Shown in pieces: positions 45,401 through 49,263 of a stretch of 49,263 nt of DNA (its first letter is position 1; each line of letters opens with the position of its first letter). This DNA is from Pseudomonadota bacterium. GTDB taxonomy: Bacteria; Desulfobacterota; Desulfobulbia; Desulfobulbales; CALZHT01. The DNA is taken from contig JAHJJF010000063.1 in assembly GCA_018823135.1 (NCBI GenBank), positions 1-49,263 of the forward strand. The letters run 5' to 3'. The translations under genes were made by a program, and so were the position numbers. The notes under the pieces were generated by a model. That model saw nothing but the letters and a program-made list of their open reading frames with translations, made no database searches and was not told the DNA's origin.

Positions 45401-48048
45401 CCGCCTCCCGCGGCGGCGAGGGCGCGATTTACCAGGCCATTTTCTGGCCGAGATTTACCGACGAGGATATTGTCTGGATCGGTGATGTGCATTCGATGTT
45501 CATCGATTCTCTTGGCAAAATGTATGAAGATACTGATAGCGACGGGAAATTTGATGACGACGGCACCGATAAAACAGTTGTCCTCTATTATGATGAGAGT
45601 CTGAATACGACAATGGCCTGTAATGACGGTGTAAACGCTGACAGGGATGGCTGTCTTGGCACACCGAAGGCGTTAAATGCGGTGAACTATCTCTGGTCTG
45701 CCGCGGAATGGCTATCCGGGGTTGGAGCTGCTGATATTACAGCCCAACGGGCTGATGCAGATTATATTTCACATACACAGAAACGATATATCCATACTTG
45801 GATTGATCTGGATAACAATGGTGTGGCTGATTTAGCTACTGAATGGATTCCTTTTGTCAGTGGAGCTTCAGGCCCGACCGGCAAAGCCCCCACCCCACCG
45901 CATGCCATCTCTGTGGATTTTGCCGCTGCAGACTCCACTGAAGTCGAGAACATCATCGACTGGGTTCGTGGCGATAATACTGTCGGTCCTGCCTATCGAG
46001 ACCGAGAAAGGAATTATTCATTTGATTCCAGTGTCGCTCCGACCGACATAATCTGGAGATTGGGTGATGTAATTCACTCAACACCAATGGCTGTTACCCG
46101 TCCTTCAGAGGGGTTTCATATGCTTTACGGAGACGATTCCTATGCAAAGTTTGCACAAAGGTATAACAAGCGAAGGCATGTTATCTATTTCGGCAGTAAT
46201 GACGGCATCCTTCATGCCGTGAACGGCGGGTTTTATGACAGCTCCCAATTGCGGTTTTGCGTTACCGCAGACTGTTACGTTGAAAATGATGCGGTCAAGA
46301 CTCCGGCATCAGAGAATAAACCGGAGCTCGGTGCAGAGCTTTGGGCCTATGTTCCCTATAACATATTGCCCCATTTGAAATGTCTGACGAGTCCTTCGTA
46401 TGAACATAAATATTTTGTGGATCTGCGACCGAGGATTTTTGATGTGCAGATTTTTTTAGAAGAAGCGGCCTGTTCGCCGGATTATACCAACCCCGCCTGT
46501 TTTCACCCTGGTGGCTGGGGAACCATCATGGTCGCCGGAATGCGTTTCGGCGGCGCACCGATTGATGCCTGGACAATTGACGGTGATGGTGTTGGCGGCG
46601 CGGATCAACCCACCGACCTCCGTAAATTTATTTCATCGTATATGGTTTTTGATATTACCGATCCGGAACACCCGCCGACCTTTTTAGGTGAACTGACAGA
46701 TCCTGACAAAACCAGCCCCAAGGCTGCCATGGGCTATGCGACAGTGATTCCTACGGTTATACCGATGTATGATAACAAGGGAACCGCAACTACAACCGAT
46801 GATGCGACTTACTGGTATCTCGTTCTCGGCAGTGGCCCAACCGAACTCAGCGGTAAAAGCGAAGTTACTCAGTTTGCGAAACTCGCAATCTATCCGTTAA
46901 ACCAGTTGACCAATGGGTCGGGATCAGCATTTATGATACCAAATAATCTCCCCTCAACTGTTGCTGTCGGTAATATACCCCCACAAACTGGAGTTTTTAC
47001 GCTTCCGGGTGCGAGAAGTTTTGTGTCTGATCCCATAACCGTGGATTTTGACTTGAAGGAGAACTATATGGCCGATGCAGTTTATTTTGGAACTGTAAGC
47101 GGCGATTTCAAGGATACAGGGGCGAAACTCGGCTGGGGTGGTAAATTTTATCGGCTTGTGACCCGCAAGTGGGACGGAAGCAAACAAGTTATTACCCTTC
47201 CCAGTGATTGGGATGCGTTATTAAGCGCAGCGAGTCTGGACAATCCGGCTATCTTGGCAGACATTGGTCAGCCGATAGTTGCATCGCCAACTGTTGGTAG
47301 CGATCGTGTTGATACGTGGGTGTATATCGGCACCGGTCGGTTTTTTGATGAATTTGACAAGTCGGATTCCAACAGTAATGCCACCCAGACTTTCTATGGT
47401 ATAAAAGAACCTCGAGTCTCAGTCGCAGGTGAATTTACCTGGGGACAAGTCGCCTTAGCAGACCTTGTAAACACTTCATTGGTTGCCAAGGTAGCATCGA
47501 ATGCCAATCCCTTCCAGGCATCTATTTATTGCATAAATCCTTTTGCTCCGAATGTTCCGGGGGATAATTGTCCCGGCACGACCTTTGGCGCCCCTTTCCC
47601 TGGGACTATCGGGGCTGAAACATTCCAGGATCTTGTGGACTATATCAAGATCAAGGCCGGCTGGAAGAGAAATTTAAAACGATCTCGTGAGCGGAACCTT
47701 GGACAGGGCACGCTCCTCGGCGGTCTTTTGACATTTACTACATATCAGCCATTTGAAGACAAGTGCCTGCCTGAAGGACTTGGGTATCTCTACGGTGTCT
47801 ATTACGGAACCGGTACTGCATTCCACACCGGTGTGTTCGGAGATCATGTCACCGGTGATGCAGTCCAGGATGTTGTGGAGATGGGACGCGGCCTTTCAAC
47901 CACCCCGAATATCCATATCGGTAAAGCCGAAGGCGGCAAGGCCTTTGCCCAGACCAGCACCGGGGCAATTATTGAAATCCCGCAACCCAATCTGCCGCTC
48001 GGCAACGTGAAAACCGGAAGAAAGGATTGGCAGGAACTCTGGCAATAA
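42421..48048 (+). CDS. pilY1: PilY1-like pilus tip adhesin, very large
   Basis: PilY1 is a tip adhesin and calcium-controlled regulator of pilus extension. The start at 42421 (MRSKLNN) has GGAGG 7 bp upstream and a signal peptide after it; 42397 is an alternative. An N-terminal von Willebrand-type domain has the metal-site motif LIDNSAS (about residue 56) and ILIITDGGST (about 842). It is broken up by repeated inserts that each carry W-x-x-x-x-x-Y and GTTPLDDTGVTDW-like ends (about 88-135, 366-416, 762-830), similar to small sugar-binding modules. A DVNANEELDAGEDTNANG stretch (about 546) and DTDSDGKFDDD (about 1036) look like calcium loops. The C-terminal propeller includes YFGSNDGILHAVNGG (about 1257). 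At 1875 aa it far exceeds P. aeruginosa PilY1 (about 1160). Confidence 0.93.
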   Translation: MRSKLNNRTAFLFFIMLTVTALTFPGSGFGDPCGEGVGTPPFLAEGVPPNLMLLIDNSASMYELAYDDLADPGFCNDDSYVPKSSVAAWADATVYAAEKVVSYNNGTETKWYMTAAGGTSSGTTPLDDTGVTDWAVFGQTYAGYFTPGSWYEWDGAQFALISPAPADAAAACSGAGTEYTDANNSDVCITINAASVTSFAAKGNYLNWAAASKFDVEKKILTGGKWDSSTNRLVMESRGCLGRKMIKQIPIKDAGGTVYYLTLGIKANSSDLTQIEIFEPTSTGFQFGGGACEAALVEDAKGNAANLAQDCMELGAQNESFANSNGAFNISFSTCWRHPKITNGNVTALSNQCAGIYGDDVNPYDPLPSWADGVVYASGTTVTDNGKWYESQTAGTATDTGDGTPLDATRDSGVTWLQVPRNYINAADSGYICWGNQATGEGYIGRCFNVTQAALPAIPGSGCVDTACAPNGRPYGGDDDANCIGGVLYRCPAGSSWNNGAGQCKQGPTLYAWEKQQTCGVGGSPATSLAGAWVAGYDSLGEDVNANEELDAGEDTNANGILDQGCIYMAIRDFCSPFYDPGVIDPASPVTSVADEHFPNLPAILMEIALQGQLREPIATLNGYIKQTTDPEGLIDDFAADIRIGAMQYNQMGTRSECDASPKLTHRLYDDCPASSQDGAKLIAYMDNGTDHTARLVQAINDIKANTWTPIAEAYYEALGYFTQQDTVALDMRFDDDDFLRDSDYSKAFPFASVDANYDPVPSWLSRRNIATAASDWTVVPFPLLTLVKDAANKLYWTNAGGTPSLYQRDGTTFATDVAEDTAVSWVPVDPVTNYCQKNNILIITDGGSTVDVHPDIISKIGDYDAGGSENAACGNTVAGVYKGYYGSTYLDDLAKYAYAAPATTLYKDGQLLDGEGIDQDKQNITTYVVTAGKLRVTGTDECSPDVLLANTATNGGTSLYASEDPEQLEANLRSVMESIRAGTASGSASSVISASRGGEGAIYQAIFWPRFTDEDIVWIGDVHSMFIDSLGKMYEDTDSDGKFDDDGTDKTVVLYYDESLNTTMACNDGVNADRDGCLGTPKALNAVNYLWSAAEWLSGVGAADITAQRADADYISHTQKRYIHTWIDLDNNGVADLATEWIPFVSGASGPTGKAPTPPHAISVDFAAADSTEVENIIDWVRGDNTVGPAYRDRERNYSFDSSVAPTDIIWRLGDVIHSTPMAVTRPSEGFHMLYGDDSYAKFAQRYNKRRHVIYFGSNDGILHAVNGGFYDSSQLRFCVTADCYVENDAVKTPASENKPELGAELWAYVPYNILPHLKCLTSPSYEHKYFVDLRPRIFDVQIFLEEAACSPDYTNPACFHPGGWGTIMVAGMRFGGAPIDAWTIDGDGVGGADQPTDLRKFISSYMVFDITDPEHPPTFLGELTDPDKTSPKAAMGYATVIPTVIPMYDNKGTATTTDDATYWYLVLGSGPTELSGKSEVTQFAKLAIYPLNQLTNGSGSAFMIPNNLPSTVAVGNIPPQTGVFTLPGARSFVSDPITVDFDLKENYMADAVYFGTVSGDFKDTGAKLGWGGKFYRLVTRKWDGSKQVITLPSDWDALLSAASLDNPAILADIGQPIVASPTVGSDRVDTWVYIGTGRFFDEFDKSDSNSNATQTFYGIKEPRVSVAGEFTWGQVALADLVNTSLVAKVASNANPFQASIYCINPFAPNVPGDNCPGTTFGAPFPGTIGAETFQDLVDYIKIKAGWKRNLKRSRERNLGQGTLLGGLLTFTTYQPFEDKCLPEGLGYLYGVYYGTGTAFHTGVFGDHVTGDAVQDVVEMGRGLSTTPNIHIGKAEGGKAFAQTSTGAIIEIPQPNLPLGNVKTGRKDWQELWQ

Positions 48049-48074
48049 TCTGTTAAGTAAATAAATGTAGAGTT

Positions 48075-48108
48075 AAGGGGCTTGTCCTGAAAGGGGCGGC
48101 CCCTTTTT
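48075..48108 (+). terminator. Rho-independent terminator after pilY1
   Basis: AAGGGGC (48075-48081) can pair with GCCCCTT (48099-48105), with an inner alternative AAAGGGG/CCCCTTT, followed by a T6 run. It closes the minor-pilin operon 27 bp after the pilY1 stop. Confidence 0.85.
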
Positions 48109-48438
48109 TGTCCTATTATGAGGAGCAAGGGAAGGCAAACAAGTTTTATCGAGTACTATTTGTGGTTTCAGCCAGGGAAATTCAGGTTTGATTGTTTCGG
48201 AAATCCGGAAAATTTTCATTTTATGTCCGATGGATTTTAAAATAAGCAAAGCCTAAGCGGTGGAATCCTGACAGGTATGAGTCCGGATCTATCCTTTTTT
48301 TGTGAACCGGATAAAAAAATTTTTATCAGCATTAAATAAGTTAATAGAGAGCGGCCGTGATTTGTGGGTTTATCTGTTAATGTTTGACGTTCCAGGCCCT
48401 TTTTCTGTCTTGTTTTTTAGGGGTTGTACGGGTAAGGG

Positions 48439-48488
48439 TTGACATGCAAGGTTCGTGTCAGGTAAAATGTCATAGTTATGCTAACTAT
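48439..48488 (+). promoter_or_regulatory. Promoter with operator-like palindrome before the second pilin set
   Basis: TTGACA (48439-48444) is followed after 18 bp by TAAAAT (48463-48468). Starting 3 bp after the -10 is the perfect palindrome ATAGTTA-tgc-TAACTAT (48472-48488), which covers the likely transcription start. This position is typical of a repressor site. Confidence 0.6.
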
Positions 48489-48678
48489 CGATGATTGCAT
48501 AAAAAAAATATCAATTAACGGCTTTGTTGGAAATTGTACCGATATAACGCTGGTTTTAGCTGGCGCGATTTTTGCTTAACTAAAATGCGAGGAGAGAGGC
48601 GGGTTTCTCCCTGCCTGCGCTCATGACATCAAGAATTTCAATGTTTTTTGAAGCGCATTCATTTTTTCGAGAGTGGTT

Positions 48679-49263
48679 ATGATTGAATTCAACAAGACAC
48701 ACGGGTTTTCTAAACTGCTGAACGCAAGGCAGGGTTTTTCTCTTGTAGAGATGCTGGTAGTGCTCGTAATTGTCGGCATTCTTGCCGTACAGGTTGTCAT
48801 TAGTTTCACTTCACCTGTCGTGCCGTTAAAAGGAGATGCCTTTGACTTACGGAGCAATATGAACATGGCCCGAGGGGAGGCAGTTAAGCGAAACGAACAG
48901 GTTTTGGTTGAATTTTTTAATAACACAGATATTCCTCTCGTTGGTGATGGAAATGACGATGGTTACATGATTTGTCTTGATAGTTTATCGACGAATACCT
49001 GCATAGATGAACCTGCCGCTAATATTATTAAAAGTGTTGTTTTTAATGACATTGTTCAATTTTATGGCACCCTGGCTTCAGGAGGCCCTCCTTTTGATGG
49101 AGCGGGGAATAATCCACCAGGCGGTGCCCTTGGGGATGGTGTAAGCTTTGTCGGCAATGCATTTTTAATGCGGAGTAACGGCACAACTAACCAGGATGGC
49201 GCTGTTTATCTTTATGTGCCGGATGCTGACCCGACAAAAATGCGTGTAGCACCATTTACTGTA
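48679..49263 (+). CDS. Second GspH/FimT-type minor pilin, partial
   Basis: I translated 195 codons from ATG 48679 to the right edge without a stop. The leader ends RQG^FSLVEMLVVLVIVGILAV with the +5 Glu, and the next segment, LRSNMNMARGEAVKRNEQVLVEF, matches the GspH layout. It aligns with the first FimT-like protein (39300): QVV-SFT-P after the helix, DGY-x-x-C-x-D, V-F-x-x-VQFY and FLM-x-x-NGT, but with only moderate identity, so it is an older paralogue and not a fresh copy. Its own promoter and long leader precede it. GAG-rich sequence near the ATG is a weak ribosome-binding site. It is probably the first gene of a second minor-pilin set. Confidence 0.9.
   Translation, partial: MIEFNKTHGFSKLLNARQGFSLVEMLVVLVIVGILAVQVVISFTSPVVPLKGDAFDLRSNMNMARGEAVKRNEQVLVEFFNNTDIPLVGDGNDDGYMICLDSLSTNTCIDEPAANIIKSVVFNDIVQFYGTLASGGPPFDGAGNNPPGGALGDGVSFVGNAFLMRSNGTTNQDGAVYLYVPDADPTKMRVAPFTV

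Larger units (their letters stand above)
48049..48678. other. 630-bp gap between two pilin gene sets
   Basis: It holds the pilY1 terminator, an AT palindrome GATAAAAA/TTTTTATC at 48310-48327, a sigma70-like promoter with a palindrome (48439-48488), and a leader of about 200 nt with a GC-rich hairpin, AGGCGGG / CCCtGCCT, at 48597-48616. I saw a GCAAAGCC stretch at 48247-48254 but no full riboswitch. No gene was recognised. Confidence 0.5.

Noticed and set aside
48230-48300. GCAAAGCC stretch resembling part of a GEMM (c-di-GMP) riboswitch
   Set aside because: The 5' half with the conserved GGGCAAACC and GAAA loop is missing, and the spacing to the pilin gene is wrong for a direct switch. Not supported without a covariance search.
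1-49263. CRISPR arrays, insertion sequences, tRNA or rRNA genes
   Set aside because: I looked in all gaps and saw no spaced short repeats, no transposase motifs and no cloverleaf or rRNA sequence.

Overview
The window looks like the chromosome of a Gram-negative deltaproteobacterium (Desulfobacterota, possibly near Desulfobulbales). This is inferred from gene content: a PurL with a fused N-terminal PurS-like part, a RicT/PSP1–MetG–HolB–YhaM run, DivIVA beside YggT in an outer-membrane organism, sucrose synthase, a PEP-CTERM protein and a full set of minor type IV pilins. No rRNA, tRNA, CRISPR array, insertion sequence or prophage was seen.

Layout. 1-1150: the N-terminal part of an MFS transporter, minus strand, running off the left edge. 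1403-6237: a plus-strand operon of a Fic AMP-transferase, SbcD/Mre11 and SbcC/Rad50. 6270-7160: a MipA/OmpV outer-membrane protein. 7456-15843: a visibly more AT-rich plus-strand cluster of three exported proteins: a 1850-residue protein with two FG-GAP beta-propellers and many Ig-like repeats, a lipoprotein, and a zinc-dependent phospholipase C-like protein. 15904-16520: a MntA/HepT toxin-antitoxin pair. 16681-22055: a minus-strand run of cell-wall amidase, MutS, HIT protein and YfcE-type phosphoesterase. 22343-25879: a PEP-CTERM protein and sucrose synthase. 26216-26716: a small exported protein of unknown function on the plus strand.

26776-38734 is a long minus-strand housekeeping block. 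In transcription order it holds PurL, YhaM, HolB, RicT, MetG, a degenerate GGDEF-like protein, a MinD/FlhG-type ATPase, YggT, DivIVA and a DUF167 protein. Short gaps and ATGA overlaps suggest that much of it is co-transcribed. It links DNA replication, RNA turnover, tRNA charging and cell-pole or division functions.

39300-48048 is a plus-strand type IV pilus minor-pilin operon (FimT/GspH, PilE-like pilin, PilW, PilV, PilX and a very large PilY1), closed by a terminator. After a 630-bp gap with a good sigma70-like promoter and a palindrome at the expected start site, a second FimT/GspH-like gene begins at 48679 and runs off the right edge. This suggests a second minor-pilin set.

The best candidates for something undescribed are the three-gene exported cluster (giant propeller protein, lipoprotein, PLC-like enzyme), the PilY1 carrying repeated sugar-binding-like inserts beside an Asp-rich PilV, the Fic–SbcDC operon with a repeat box at the fic start codon, and the GGDEF-like pseudoenzyme coupled to a MinD-like ATPase.
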